This document shows positions 49,900-60,333 of a stretch of DNA of 64,000 nucleotides, in pieces. The position numbers and the translations under genes are program-made. Each line of letters starts with the position of its first letter. Position 1 is the stretch's first letter. The DNA lies in contig NZ_JARHUE010000004.1 of the NCBI RefSeq assembly GCF_029222905.1, positions 308,600 through 372,599 on the forward strand, written 5' to 3'. The notes under the pieces were generated by a model, which saw only the letters and a list, made by a program, of their open reading frames with translations, did no database searches and had not been told where the DNA came from. Source of the DNA: Neptuniibacter sp. CAU 1671 (GTDB lineage Bacteria; Pseudomonadota; Gammaproteobacteria; Pseudomonadales; Balneatricaceae).

Positions 49900-50592
49900 T
49901 CAGGGCGCCGCGGGCAAGGTAAAGTTGACCAGCTCAGCACCGGCAGAATCGGCCGTCACCACGGTCAGTGATCCGGCATAACTGCCAGCCACCCAGTTTC
50001 CAGCAGGGCCGCGATCCAACCAAAGGGTATAGACCCCGGCTTGTGCCTGAAAACGATCGGGTCCACAGACCGCTTCTTCGCAGATTACCGTTGCTGCGCC
50101 TCCCGCGGGGACAAAGGGTACAGTTAAGCCAAAATCATCCAGTGTCAGCCCAGTAACCGGCTGGCCATTCTGGCTGACATGCACAAATAACCGGATCGGG
50201 CTGTGATTACCACTGTCTGCGGCACCCGTGCCATCAACACTGCATTGCACCGCAGCGGATGCACAGGCTTCAGTATCTACCGCCACACTGAGTTGTAGAG
50301 TACTGGCCAGCAATGCCGTGTCGGCGGCCACCATATCCACTGTGGCTTGCAATGAGGCAACATCCGTTGCCACACCATCGACCGTTGCACTCAGTGCATC
50401 AACCTTAGCCTCCAGGCCACTCAGATCGCTTGTCAGCGCATCCACTTTGGCGTCCAGCGCCTCCACCTGATCTGAGACAGCTTCTACTGCGTGTTTGATC
50501 TCAGTAAAGGGTCTTGGCGGATCATTTGCTGTCACCGGACCCGATAACATAAACAGTGTGGCAGATAATAAAATCGGTTTTTGAACCAACAT
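49900..50592 (-). CDS. Secreted coiled-coil protein with C-terminal beta domain
   Basis: The 230-residue product has a signal peptide (core LLSATLFMLSGPV, cleavage after TAN near residue 23). A regular heptad region follows (about 30-95, repeats like VDALTSDLSGLEAKVDALSATV), then a Cys-containing, Gly/Ala/Thr-rich beta domain (about 110-230). The heptads resemble tropomyosin-like or trimeric-fibre stalks, with the globular domain at the tip. The Shine-Dalgarno AAGGAGG is strong. No family is recognised; it may be a surface or secreted protein. It converges on the small lipoprotein. Confidence 0.75.
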   Translation of the reverse strand: MLVQKPILLSATLFMLSGPVTANDPPRPFTEIKHAVEAVSDQVEALDAKVDALTSDLSGLEAKVDALSATVDGVATDVASLQATVDMVAADTALLASTLQLSVAVDTEACASAAVQCSVDGTGAADSGNHSPIRLFVHVSQNGQPVTGLTLDDFGLTVPFVPAGGAATVICEEAVCGPDRFQAQAGVYTLWLDRGPAGNWVAGSYAGSLTVVTADSAGAELVNFTLPAAP

Positions 50593-50770
50593 GGTTTCCC
50601 TCCTTGTTGTGGTCTGAAACCGTCGCGCCCTCTATGGGAACAACTGATGAGCACGACAGTCTCAAAGTGTCAGACTCACAGGGCAATACTCCGGCCCTTG
50701 GTCGGCAGGCAGTGTAGTTTAGGGTTACTATGAAAACCTTCAGACAAATTCTTAAATTATGATTTGAAAG

Positions 50771-51076
50771 ATGAGATCGAAACACAGACCGAAGCAGTCC
50801 GCTTGCCCCTTATGCCAGCGCAGTACGGCTCTGACTTTCCATCATCTGATTCCCAGAAAACTGCACCGACGGAATTTTTTTGCCAAGCATTTCAATCGGG
50901 AACAGCTTAATCAGGGCATTTTTATCTGCCGTACCTGCCACAACGCTGTGCATCGTTTTTACGATGAAATGACGCTGGGTAAAAAGCTGAACAGCCTTGA
51001 AGCTTTGCTGGCAGATCCTTTACTGTCCCAGCACTTTGCCTGGGTGGGAAAACAACGCGTTCACTCGGATCATTAA
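50771..51076 (+). CDS. HNH-type nuclease-domain protein (small)
   Basis: The 101-residue product reads as a compact HNH zinc finger: CPLC (about residues 12-15), FHHLIPRKLHRR with the two catalytic His (about 24-25), and CRTCHNAVH with its Cys pair and Asn/His (near 52-60). It is too small to hold another domain. Such solitary HNH proteins can be nucleases or zinc-binding domains of unclear role. The Shine-Dalgarno is weak. It lies 95 bases before the atypical sigma factor gene. Confidence 0.82.
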   Translation: MRSKHRPKQSACPLCQRSTALTFHHLIPRKLHRRNFFAKHFNREQLNQGIFICRTCHNAVHRFYDEMTLGKKLNSLEALLADPLLSQHFAWVGKQRVHSDH

Positions 51077-51171
51077 CTTCTCATCACCGTATCTCCTGCC
51101 AAAACCGACAAGGGTGATCTGCTCTATTTTCAGCCTCGTATCTCCCTCAATAGGGCGAAACAGGCATAACC

Positions 51172-52416
51172 ATGTTGGACAATACTTTTCCTCCGCTGAA
51201 TGAGACCATTTCAACATCAGACCTCCAGCCACTGACGGCACTCTCACTTTACGGACAGGATGTTCAGCGATTTCCTTTACTGGGCGAAAAAAAAGAAGCC
51301 GCGCTGGGGCGTCAGATTAATGCGGTGATGTCACAGCTTATCGAGTGTTTATTGGGTACCGAATCGGGACTGGATCAGCTTGAACACCTCATCAGTGATT
51401 TTCTCTGCAACCAGTTGTGTGCAGATGGAGCACCGGCAAAACGCTGGGATCTGGCAGAACCTCCCCAGTCGGTTGAAAATCAGGTCATCACTCTGATCGA
51501 TACACTCAAAGTCATTGACCATCTGGATGGGTTAGCAGAAGACCATTCAATTGAACTACGCAACACACTGATTGAACTGACCCTTAAACTCAACCTGAGT
51601 CGCCAGGCGTTAATTGATATTGCGCAGGCGGAATCGAAACGGCATTCAAACCTGATACCCCTCTATTCCCGTCTGATGCAACGTTACTCTCAACTAAGAG
51701 CTCAGCTGATCAATAGCAATCTTCGTCTGGTGTTCAGGGTTGCAGCCAAATACCGGGAGCTTGGCATTGGTTTTGAGGATCTTTTACAGGATGGCAATCT
51801 GGGTCTTATCAAAGCCGCTGACCGTTTCAATTTTGCCAAAGGTTACCGTTTTTCAACCTATGCGCACTGGTGCATCAACACAGCGGTAAAGAATGCCCTG
51901 CAAAAACGCTATCACCTGATTGCCCGCCCCGCCCATTTGCAATCGAAGCTGTCCATGATCCGCAACTGTGAACAGAAGTTTCAGCATCAACACAGCCGAT
52001 TACCGTCAATTGAAGAGATTCATACTGATACAGGAATCCCGATCAATACCCTGGAAGCGATTCAGTCTTTCCCGGAAACGCCGATCTCACTTTCGCTACC
52101 GGTGCATGACAGTGAATCCCTCACTCTCGATATGTCATTGCATGACCCCGAGGCCCGTGCAGATAGCCAACTCAACAATGATCGACAGAAACGTCTGCTT
52201 GAGCTGCTGATTAAAATTCTGACTGATCGCGAAGCTAAGGTACTGAAAATGCGTTTTGGCATCGATTGCCATACAGAACACACCCTGCAGGAGATCGCCA
52301 ACCAACTGAACATCAGTACGGAAAGGGTACGTCAACTGCAACACTCAGCCCTGACCAAACTTCAGGATCAGCTCAAAATCCAACCACCATCTCACGGGGC
52401 GCCTCATGAATCCTAA
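51172..52416 (+). CDS. Atypical sigma-70 family factor
   Basis: The 414-residue protein has sigma regions 1.2 (about 20-50), a non-conserved helical insert (55-170), region 2 (about 172-260), region 3 (265-330) and region 4 (345-405). It is not RpoD or RpoS. In region 2.3/2.4, RpoD reads YATWWIRQAITR, while this protein reads YAHWCINTAVKN (W233 on). Residues equivalent to Q437, T440 and R441, which read the -10 element, are T237, K240 and N241. Region 4 has STERVRQ, with T383 where RpoD has R584. Promoter specificity is therefore probably altered. The next ORF overlaps by 11 bases. Confidence 0.88.
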   Translation: MLDNTFPPLNETISTSDLQPLTALSLYGQDVQRFPLLGEKKEAALGRQINAVMSQLIECLLGTESGLDQLEHLISDFLCNQLCADGAPAKRWDLAEPPQSVENQVITLIDTLKVIDHLDGLAEDHSIELRNTLIELTLKLNLSRQALIDIAQAESKRHSNLIPLYSRLMQRYSQLRAQLINSNLRLVFRVAAKYRELGIGFEDLLQDGNLGLIKAADRFNFAKGYRFSTYAHWCINTAVKNALQKRYHLIARPAHLQSKLSMIRNCEQKFQHQHSRLPSIEEIHTDTGIPINTLEAIQSFPETPISLSLPVHDSESLTLDMSLHDPEARADSQLNNDRQKRLLELLIKILTDREAKVLKMRFGIDCHTEHTLQEIANQLNISTERVRQLQHSALTKLQDQLKIQPPSHGAPHES

Positions 52417-52711
52417 GTCCTTAAAGCAAAAAGCACGTTGCAAACAGATTCTCAAAGTGACCGTGCAGGCTCAGAGTTGTGGCCCGATGGTTTTAGAAAT
52501 TTCATATCTGCAACAAAGCAAAACCCGGATGAGCCTGCTGCGTGACTCCGCCAACAGAGTTCAGCATTTTGCCAATCTCGGGCAGATCTATCAGCTCTGC
52601 AGAAAGGTAGGTATCCACCAGGCAGAACTGTGTCAAACGATAGCCCATGCCGAAGCCATGGCATGTACCGATAATTCGAGCTTAAAAACCTGCATACCGC
52701 TGCAATTTTAA
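52406..52711 (+). CDS. Small conserved-looking protein overlapping the sigma factor gene (possibly DUF6482)
   Basis: The 101-residue product begins inside the last codons of the sigma factor (11-base overlap). It has no signal peptide or membrane helix and is basic at the N-terminus. A segment FANLGQIYQLCRKVGIHQAELCQ resembles the tail of DUF6482 proteins, but I am not sure of this. Overlap with a regulatory gene suggests a partner such as a sigma modulator; that is an inference. Confidence 0.6.
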   Translation: MNPKSLKQKARCKQILKVTVQAQSCGPMVLEISYLQQSKTRMSLLRDSANRVQHFANLGQIYQLCRKVGIHQAELCQTIAHAEAMACTDNSSLKTCIPLQF

Positions 52712-52818
52712 ACCACTAAAAATAATCTCAATTCGCTGCTGCTTAAAATCTGAAAACCAATCGATTACGTACTGGTTTTACATCTCAATGGATATACAAA
52801 CTAGACAAGGATTCGAGC

Positions 52819-53388
52819 ATGAAAACGATGAAACGCACCACCGGATCAGTATTGGGAATCAGTTTTTTGGGAGCGGCACTCATGATGGCGGTGGGCTGTC
52901 AGCAGATGACCAAGTCTGAAACGGTTCAAATCAAAGGTGATGGTGACCTAGCTGTTCCTGCAGGCTACCAAAGCTGGGCAAAATTTGTTCCGACTGTAGA
53001 TAAAGCCAAGGCTGGTCAAATCCGCGAAATCTATATCAACGATGTCGGCATGGGTGCTAATCAGGGAGATCCGTTCCCGTTTGGTACAACCACCGTGATG
53101 GAGATCTACGCCGCACAGAAAACTGCCGAGGGTGATCTGGTTAAGGATGCTGATGGACGTCTGGTGAAAGCCAATCTTGCCAAGATTTTTGTGATGTCTA
53201 AAGGCGAAGGCTGGGGAGCAATGTTACCGGAAGGAATAGTGAAAACAGGTGACTGGTTATACAGCGCTTACCAGGCTGATGCCAGCACCCCTGCAACGCA
53301 GGACTTCAGCGGTTGCCGTGGTTGTCATGCCCCGCTGGAACTCGATGACTACATCGCCCGCTACGACGAGCACTTCTACAACAAATAA
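52819..53388 (+). CDS. Cytochrome P460-family lipoprotein
   Basis: The 189-residue product has a probable lipobox (MMAVGC, Cys near residue 27) and a cytochrome P460-like domain, with the c-type haem motif CRGCH near the C-terminus followed by APLELDDYI. Family members bind haem c, oxidise hydroxylamine or bind NO (cytochrome P460 and c' beta). The lysine crosslinked to haem in true P460 cannot be identified by eye. Shine-Dalgarno AAGGA. It is a single gene, with a 9-bp inverted repeat (TGCCGTACC/GGTACGGCA) just downstream. Confidence 0.85.
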   Translation: MKTMKRTTGSVLGISFLGAALMMAVGCQQMTKSETVQIKGDGDLAVPAGYQSWAKFVPTVDKAKAGQIREIYINDVGMGANQGDPFPFGTTTVMEIYAAQKTAEGDLVKDADGRLVKANLAKIFVMSKGEGWGAMLPEGIVKTGDWLYSAYQADASTPATQDFSGCRGCHAPLELDDYIARYDEHFYNK

Positions 53389-53558
53389 GAGCAAGACTGC
53401 TGCCGTACCTCAGCTCGCTGCCACACGCTGGGTACGGCATCAAACCATTCCAGTCACTTATCGGGTGCATAAAAGCCAACATTCACATTGATTTAGAACC
53501 CGATCACACCTGTCAATACAATCCATTACGAGCATACATCTGCATCTTAATAGTTTGA

Positions 53559-54785
53559 CTATTTAGACACTCTGGTGCCTTTTTTCTTGGCTGATGATGT
53601 CTTCTTTTTCTTACTGCTTGCGGCTTTACCAGAGGCTTTGACTTTTTTAGGACCTTTATAAAATCCCGCCAGCTCTTTGATCCACTTCCGCTGGAAACGG
53701 GTTTTAAGGTAGCGCTCGATTGACGACATCAAATTCCATTCCGCTGGTTCTATCAATGAGATCGCCTGGCCTGTCTTACCAGCGCGGCCCGTGCGGCCAA
53801 CCCTGTGCAGATACACATCGCCTTTTTTCGGCATCTCAAGATTGATCACCAGATCAATGCCTTCTACATCCAGCCCACGTGAAGCCAGATCCGTTGTTAC
53901 CAGCACTTTTGTTGTGCCTTTACGAAAACCTTCGATGGTCGCAAAACGTCCTTTCTGCTGGACATCACCATGCAGCAGTGCAGCTTTGAATTTATGATAG
54001 CGCAACAAGCCATCCAGCCTTTTCGCCTGGGTCTTGCTATTACTGAAGACAACCGCTTTTTCATAACTTTCGTTTTGCAACAACCAACAGAGCTGTTTAT
54101 CTTTGTGGGCCGGATCGTCTGAGAGCAGAATAAATTGCTCTATGCCTTCGGCTATAGCACGGCTTTGACCGACTCTGATCCATTGCGGATCGATCAGAAT
54201 ATCCGCTGCTAATGAGCGAACCGTAGTGGGCAGTGTTGCAGAGATCAAAAGTGTCTGACGAATCGCTGGCGCTGCCGCAATTATCTGTTCCAGCCCTTCT
54301 TTAAAGCCGGTTTCGAGCATACGATCGGCTTCATCCAGCACTAATAAGTCTAAACTGTCGAGTTCCAGCGAGCCGTTCTCAAGATGAGGCACTAAACGGC
54401 CCGGGGTGGCAATCACCAGATCGACCTGTGCCAGCTGTTTTTCCTGAACCTTAAAGTCCTCACCTCCCACGATCGAAACGGCATTCAATCCCAGTCCTTC
54501 GGATAATCTGGCGAACTGAGTCTGAATCTGATCCGCCAACTCGCGTACCGGGACTAATATCAGCGCACGAGGCTGCCTGACAGGCGATTTTGTCCCCTGC
54601 ATAGATTGGATGGCAGGAATCAAATACGCCGCTGTTTTACCTGTCCCAGTAGGTGCATGCACCAGTAGGTCCTGGCCTTCTAACAGCAACGGAATGGCTT
54701 GCTGTTGTACTTCAGTCGCTTCAGTAAAACCTAAGGTATTGAGATTACTCTCAAGCTGAGGGTGCAGTGTAATTTCAGGAAACAT
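53559..54785 (-). CDS. DEAD-box ATP-dependent RNA helicase
   Basis: The 408-residue product has the helicase motifs in order: Q motif (GFTEATEVQQQAIPLLL), Walker A APTGTGKT, DEAD in VLDEADRML, SAT, and HRVGRTGRAG near residue 330. A basic Lys/Ser-rich tail (about 365-408) follows, probably for RNA binding. The general type is that of RhlE/SrmB; which member is not clear. It is transcribed with rlmB upstream on the same strand (55-base gap). Confidence 0.92.
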   Translation of the reverse strand: MFPEITLHPQLESNLNTLGFTEATEVQQQAIPLLLEGQDLLVHAPTGTGKTAAYLIPAIQSMQGTKSPVRQPRALILVPVRELADQIQTQFARLSEGLGLNAVSIVGGEDFKVQEKQLAQVDLVIATPGRLVPHLENGSLELDSLDLLVLDEADRMLETGFKEGLEQIIAAAPAIRQTLLISATLPTTVRSLAADILIDPQWIRVGQSRAIAEGIEQFILLSDDPAHKDKQLCWLLQNESYEKAVVFSNSKTQAKRLDGLLRYHKFKAALLHGDVQQKGRFATIEGFRKGTTKVLVTTDLASRGLDVEGIDLVINLEMPKKGDVYLHRVGRTGRAGKTGQAISLIEPAEWNLMSSIERYLKTRFQRKWIKELAGFYKGPKKVKASGKAASSKKKKTSSAKKKGTRVSK

Positions 54786-54840
54786 AGTTTATCCAGAGAA
54801 GTGATGAGCAGATCGCTGAGTACAGCCGACAAACATAAGA

Positions 54841-55578
54841 TTATCCGCGCTGTCTCACCGCCTCAAACAGACAGACCCCGGTTGCGACCGATACATTCAG
54901 GCTGCTGACTTCGCCAGCCATCGGGATCTTGATCAGCTGGTCACAAAACTCACGGGTCAGACGGCGCATACCCTGCCCCTCAGCTCCCATCACCAGCGCC
55001 ATAGGCCCTTTCAGATTGGCTTGGGTATGTTGTAACTCAGCCTCTCCGGCGGTTCCTGTGATCCAGATACCGCGTTCCTGAAGCATCTTAAGAGTACGGG
55101 ACAGGTTGGTCACCTGCACATAGGGCACCACTTCCGCTGCGCCGCAGGCCACTTTCGCCACGGTCGTATTCAAAGGAGCAGATTTATCTTTGGGTGCTAT
55201 CACCGCATGGACACCCGCGGCATCAGCTGTACGCAGGCAGGCGCCCAGATTGTGCGGATCAGTCACGCCATCCAGCACCAGAAGAAAGGGTTCTGCTTGC
55301 AAGCCATCCAACAACTGAATCAAGTCACTCTCGGACTGCGCCCGCATCGGTTCACAGACCGCAATCGCGCCCTGATGCACCTGGTTCTCAGCCAGTTTTT
55401 CCAGTTCTGGTTTGCTCACCCACTGAACCCGAATATGTTCGGCTTTTGCCAGGGTTTCTAAATCCTGTATTTTCTGATCCCGCCGCCCCTGCAGCAGCAA
55501 TACTTTCTGTACCCGCCTAGCATCACGTTTAAGGGCTGTTTTGACAGCGTGTATACCAAACAGATACTCATATTGCAT
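54841..55578 (-). CDS. rlmB: 23S rRNA (guanosine2251-2'-O)-methyltransferase RlmB
   Basis: RlmB methylates G2251 in 23S rRNA. ATG at 55578 is behind GGGGG; an in-frame start four codons upstream is less likely. The 245-residue product starts MQYEYLFGIHAVKTALKRD. Its SPOUT-fold motifs are visible: LDGVTDPHNLGACLRTADA (N-rich motif 1), LVMGAEGQGMRRLT and IPMAGEVSSLNVSVATGVCL, the knot. The gene is followed by a DEAD-box helicase, and its context with adk upstream is unremarkable. Confidence 0.95.
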   Translation of the reverse strand: MQYEYLFGIHAVKTALKRDARRVQKVLLLQGRRDQKIQDLETLAKAEHIRVQWVSKPELEKLAENQVHQGAIAVCEPMRAQSESDLIQLLDGLQAEPFLLVLDGVTDPHNLGACLRTADAAGVHAVIAPKDKSAPLNTTVAKVACGAAEVVPYVQVTNLSRTLKMLQERGIWITGTAGEAELQHTQANLKGPMALVMGAEGQGMRRLTREFCDQLIKIPMAGEVSSLNVSVATGVCLFEAVRQRG

Positions 55579-55704
55579 GCGATCCCCCAAATGACGATTG
55601 CAGGAGAAGCGCCCTGCACGATTGATCTGACACGCGGATTATCCCGGAAACCGAGTTAAAAACCCAGCAACGGGGGCCAATTCCCGTGATGAGAGGCCTG
55701 AAAA

Positions 55705-55735
55705 CAAAAAACCGCGCCTTAGCGCGGTTTTTTTT
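55705..55735 (-). terminator. Terminator of adk (bidirectional)
   Basis: A 9-bp stem AAACCGCGC (55709-55717) / GCGCGGTTT (55722-55730) with a four-base loop has T runs on both sides (six on the minus strand, eight on the plus strand). It lies 20 bases past the adk stop. Confidence 0.88.
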
Positions 55736-55749
55736 AACAACAGATTCGA

Positions 55750-56719
<970 letters not shown>

Positions 56720-59329
56720 TTATCCGGTATTTCGAAGACCTGCCGAAATACCGGCCATTGTCACCATCAGGGCCTGCTCCAGGCGTTGGTCCGGCTGATT
56801 TCGATCCCGGTGCAACAACTCCGCCTGCAAAAAGTGCAGCGGGTCCAGATAGGGATTACGCACCTCAATGGACTGCCTGATCAGCGGATTGTGTTCCAAA
56901 AGCCCACTCTGCTGCTTAATCTGATTAATACAGACCTGCATCTCTCCCAACCGGGCGCGCAAACTCGAGCCAAGCACACTCAGCTCTTTTGAAACCAGGC
57001 GCTCATCATAATAAGCCGAGATGTTGCTGTCACTTTTCGCCATGACCATCTCAAGCATATCGATATTGGCCTTAAAAAACGGCCACTGCGTATACATCAC
57101 CTGCAGCAGACGGCCCTGATTGAGTTTCAAACCCTCAGCCAGCGCTTTGTCGGTGCCCAGCCAGGCTGGCAGCATCAGACGGGTTTGGGTCCAGGCAAAA
57201 ATCCATGGGATTGCCCGTAAACTTTCTACCCCCCCATCCTGCTTCCGTTTTGCCGGGCGTGACCCCAGTGGCAGTTTGGCAAGCTCCTGTTCGGGCGTTG
57301 CAGCCCTGAAATAAGGCACAAACATCGGATCTTCACGCACGATATGACGGTATTCGTGCATACCGATGCCCGCCAGGGTTTCCATCTGTTCGCGCCAGGC
57401 TGTTTCGGGGCTTGGCCCCGGCAACAGCGTCGCCTCGAGCACAGCGCCGGTCACCAGTTCAAGGTTGCGCACTGCGATTTCAGGCATACCGTATTTGAAG
57501 CGGATCATTTCGCCCTGTTCGGTCAATCTCAGACCATGATCTACCGAGCCGGGTGGCTGCGCCAGAATCGCCGTATGGGTGGGACCACCGCCCCGGCCCA
57601 CTGTACCCCCACGACCGTGGAACAGTGTTAAGTGGACGCCTTCATCACGACAAAGCTGGGTCAATGCCTCCTGCGCCTTGTACTGACCCCAGGCGGCTGC
57701 CAGCTGTCCGGCATCCTTGGACGAGTCAGAGTAACCGATCATCACTTCCTGATGCCCTTCGGTGTACTGCTTATACCAGTCGACCTGAAGCAATGAAGCG
57801 ATACAATCCCGGGCATTATCCAGATCAGCCAGCGTCTCAAATAACGGCACCACACGCATATTGTGCTGAATGCCCATCTCCCGTAACAGCAGAATAACCG
57901 CCAGCACATCCGATGGCTGGCTGGCCATGGAGATCACATAGGAACCCAATGCACTGGCTTCTGCCGCAGCAACAACTTTACAGGTATCGAGGACTTCCTG
58001 GACATCGGCAGAGGGGTTCCACTGTTTTGGCAGCAGAGGCCTGCGACTCTGCAGCTCTTTCAGCAGAAAACTTTGCCGACCCTCTTCACTCCAGCCGGTA
58101 TAAGAACCCAGACCATAAAACTGAGATAACTCATCAAACACCTGAGCATGACGATCTGAATTCTGTCGAATATCAAGCTTAATCAGTGTCAGTCCAAAAC
58201 AGGCGATACGTCGGATAATGTCTTCCAGCGCCCCTTTGGCAACCAGCTCCATGCCACAACTCTTAAGTGAGCGATGACATAACAATAACGGTTCAAGCAA
58301 CTCACTCTCATGCTGATAGATATCATCAGACTCGAGTTGTTCACCTTTCAGACGGGACTGCAACCAGTTTTTGGTTGCCGCCAGACGGGATCTGACCTCA
58401 CCTAAAATCTGTCGATAGGGTTCTGTGCTGTGACCACTGCGTTCGGCGAGTTCCGTAATGGCCGGCTGCATGGAAAGCTCTGCCCGAAGTGCATCGATAT
58501 CGGAATAATACAGGTCAGCAGCCATCCAGCGTGCGAGCAATAACACCTCTTCAGTGACCTTGGCCGTGACATTCGGATTTCCGTCACGGTCGCCCCCCAT
58601 CCAGGACGCAAAGCGAACAGGAGAGCAGTCCAGAGGCAGTCCCTCACCGAGTGCTTCAAGCAGCTGTTCATCCAGCCGCCGCAGAAAACGCGGTACTGCC
58701 TGCCATAAGGAGTTTTCAATAACCGCGAAGCCCCATTTAGCCTCATCTACCGGTGTTGGGCGCTGTTTACGGATTTCATCGGTGTACCAGATCTGACAAA
58801 TCAGCTCATCGAGCCGCTGTTGAGCTCCGCTGTCACCCCGGTCAAGATTTTTGAGGCACAGTGCAACATCATCATATTTCTGAATCAGGGTACGGCGGTT
58901 CACTTCGGTAGGGTGCGCAGTTAAAACAAGGTCGATCCGCATCTGCCCCAGTGCGCGAGTGATCTGTTCTGGCGGAAACCCTTTTTTGCGCAGTTGTGCA
59001 AACAAGCCACACAACGTATCCGGAGCACACAACTCCCCCTCTTCATCACGAATGCGAACCCGGTGATGTTCTTCCGCAATGTTGGCCAGATTCAAGAACT
59101 GATTAAACGCTCTGGCTAAGGGTAATACATCGTCTTCACTGAGGGCGTTGAGGGCTTCCAGCAACTCTTCGTGCTCAGCCTGTTCAGCACTGCGCCCGGC
59201 TTTTGCAAGCTGACGCACATGCTCAATACGCTCAAGGAAGGCATCACCCAGTTGCGCCCGGATGGTATTACCCAGGCTGCTTCCCAACATTCGCACATCA
59301 TCACGTAACGCTTCATGCAGATCGGTCAT
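56720..59329 (-). CDS. ppc: Phosphoenolpyruvate carboxylase
   Basis: Ppc carboxylates phosphoenolpyruvate to oxaloacetate, refilling the citric acid cycle. The 869-residue product has the catalytic His segment LTAHPTEVNRRTL (near residue 138), MIGYSDSSKDAG, FHGRGGTVGRGGGPTH (phosphoenolpyruvate-binding glycine loop) and the typical C-terminal NTG. ATG 59329 follows AGGGAG. The length is typical. It runs on the same strand as mazG-relA but is separated by 164 bases. Confidence 0.98.
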   Translation of the reverse strand: MTDLHEALRDDVRMLGSSLGNTIRAQLGDAFLERIEHVRQLAKAGRSAEQAEHEELLEALNALSEDDVLPLARAFNQFLNLANIAEEHHRVRIRDEEGELCAPDTLCGLFAQLRKKGFPPEQITRALGQMRIDLVLTAHPTEVNRRTLIQKYDDVALCLKNLDRGDSGAQQRLDELICQIWYTDEIRKQRPTPVDEAKWGFAVIENSLWQAVPRFLRRLDEQLLEALGEGLPLDCSPVRFASWMGGDRDGNPNVTAKVTEEVLLLARWMAADLYYSDIDALRAELSMQPAITELAERSGHSTEPYRQILGEVRSRLAATKNWLQSRLKGEQLESDDIYQHESELLEPLLLCHRSLKSCGMELVAKGALEDIIRRIACFGLTLIKLDIRQNSDRHAQVFDELSQFYGLGSYTGWSEEGRQSFLLKELQSRRPLLPKQWNPSADVQEVLDTCKVVAAAEASALGSYVISMASQPSDVLAVILLLREMGIQHNMRVVPLFETLADLDNARDCIASLLQVDWYKQYTEGHQEVMIGYSDSSKDAGQLAAAWGQYKAQEALTQLCRDEGVHLTLFHGRGGTVGRGGGPTHTAILAQPPGSVDHGLRLTEQGEMIRFKYGMPEIAVRNLELVTGAVLEATLLPGPSPETAWREQMETLAGIGMHEYRHIVREDPMFVPYFRAATPEQELAKLPLGSRPAKRKQDGGVESLRAIPWIFAWTQTRLMLPAWLGTDKALAEGLKLNQGRLLQVMYTQWPFFKANIDMLEMVMAKSDSNISAYYDERLVSKELSVLGSSLRARLGEMQVCINQIKQQSGLLEHNPLIRQSIEVRNPYLDPLHFLQAELLHRDRNQPDQRLEQALMVTMAGISAGLRNTG

Positions 59330-59493
59330 ATTCTCTCCCTATGGAAGACACCGCCAGATTTGAAGTGGGATCCGTCAGTCTGAAAGGCTGCAGAAAGGGC
59401 AATATCAACTCGATCACCCTGAGGGGCAGCATTGACGTATCAGTTGCATTTGATGCTACAGGAATCTAGCCAGGAAGAACTACTACTTTTTAG

Positions 59494-60333
59494 TTAGAGG
59501 CCCTGCTGTTTGGCCTCACGCCACCAGTGGTCCAGCTCTGCCAGGGAAAAGGATTGCCAGGTCTTGCCCGACGCCTTGACCTGATCTTCTATGTAGTTGA
59601 ATCGGCGGGTGAATTTTTGGTTGGTTGCCCGGACAGCCATTTCCGGATTAACGCCTAACTTACGCGCCAGATTCACCTGCGCAAAGAGCAGATCACCCAT
59701 CTCCTCTGCAACCGCCTGTTGATCACCCGATGCGAGAGCTTCACGCACTTCCTGCAACTCTTCTTCTATCTGGTCGAGCACCTGATGTGTCTCGTCCCAG
59801 TCAAAACCGACAGTGGACGCCTGTTTTTGCAACTTGCAAGCGCGGTTCAGTGCAGGCAGTCGATTGGGCACTGCGTCCAGTAAATAGGAGTAAGTCTTCG
59901 CCGGTTTAAGCTGCTTTTCAAACGCTTTGATTTCATCCCAGCGACGGGCAATGTCGGCTTCATCCGGGGCTACAGAAGGATCACGCCGGGACTCAAGTGT
60001 ACCCTCCGGAAATACATGAGGGTGTCTGCGCAACAACTTTTCAATCAGATTCCCGACTATCCCGTTGAAATCGAAATGACCGGCCTCTTCTCCCAGGCGA
60101 GCGTAAAAGATCACCTGAAATAACAGGTCGCCCAGCTCGTCTTTCACATGAGCCCAATCAGCCTGATCGATCGCATCTGCAACCTCATACGCCTCTTCCA
60201 GGGTGTGCGGTACGATGCTGGCAAAGTCCTGCTTCAGATCCCAAGGGCACCCCGTTTCAGGATCACGCAAGCGTGCCATCAGTGTCAGTAGATCATTGAG
60301 TGAGAACTGCTTGGAATCCACGGTTTGACTCAT
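59494..60333 (-). CDS. mazG: Nucleoside triphosphate pyrophosphohydrolase MazG
   Basis: MazG hydrolyses NTPs to NMP and pyrophosphate and acts on stress nucleotide pools. The 279-residue product has two MazG domains, the first with HTLEEAYEVADAI and PWDLKQDF, the second with EEELQEV and the EEMGDLLFAQ helix. Its ATG overlaps the relA stop (ATGA), so MazG and RelA are coupled, matching the known relA-mazG pairing in gammaproteobacteria. Confidence 0.96.
   Translation of the reverse strand: MSQTVDSKQFSLNDLLTLMARLRDPETGCPWDLKQDFASIVPHTLEEAYEVADAIDQADWAHVKDELGDLLFQVIFYARLGEEAGHFDFNGIVGNLIEKLLRRHPHVFPEGTLESRRDPSVAPDEADIARRWDEIKAFEKQLKPAKTYSYLLDAVPNRLPALNRACKLQKQASTVGFDWDETHQVLDQIEEELQEVREALASGDQQAVAEEMGDLLFAQVNLARKLGVNPEMAVRATNQKFTRRFNYIEDQVKASGKTWQSFSLAELDHWWREAKQQGL

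Noticed and set aside
59203..59469. Plus-strand frame of 88 codons overlapping the ppc 5' end
   Set aside because: Antisense to a conserved gene and with no family-like sequence.
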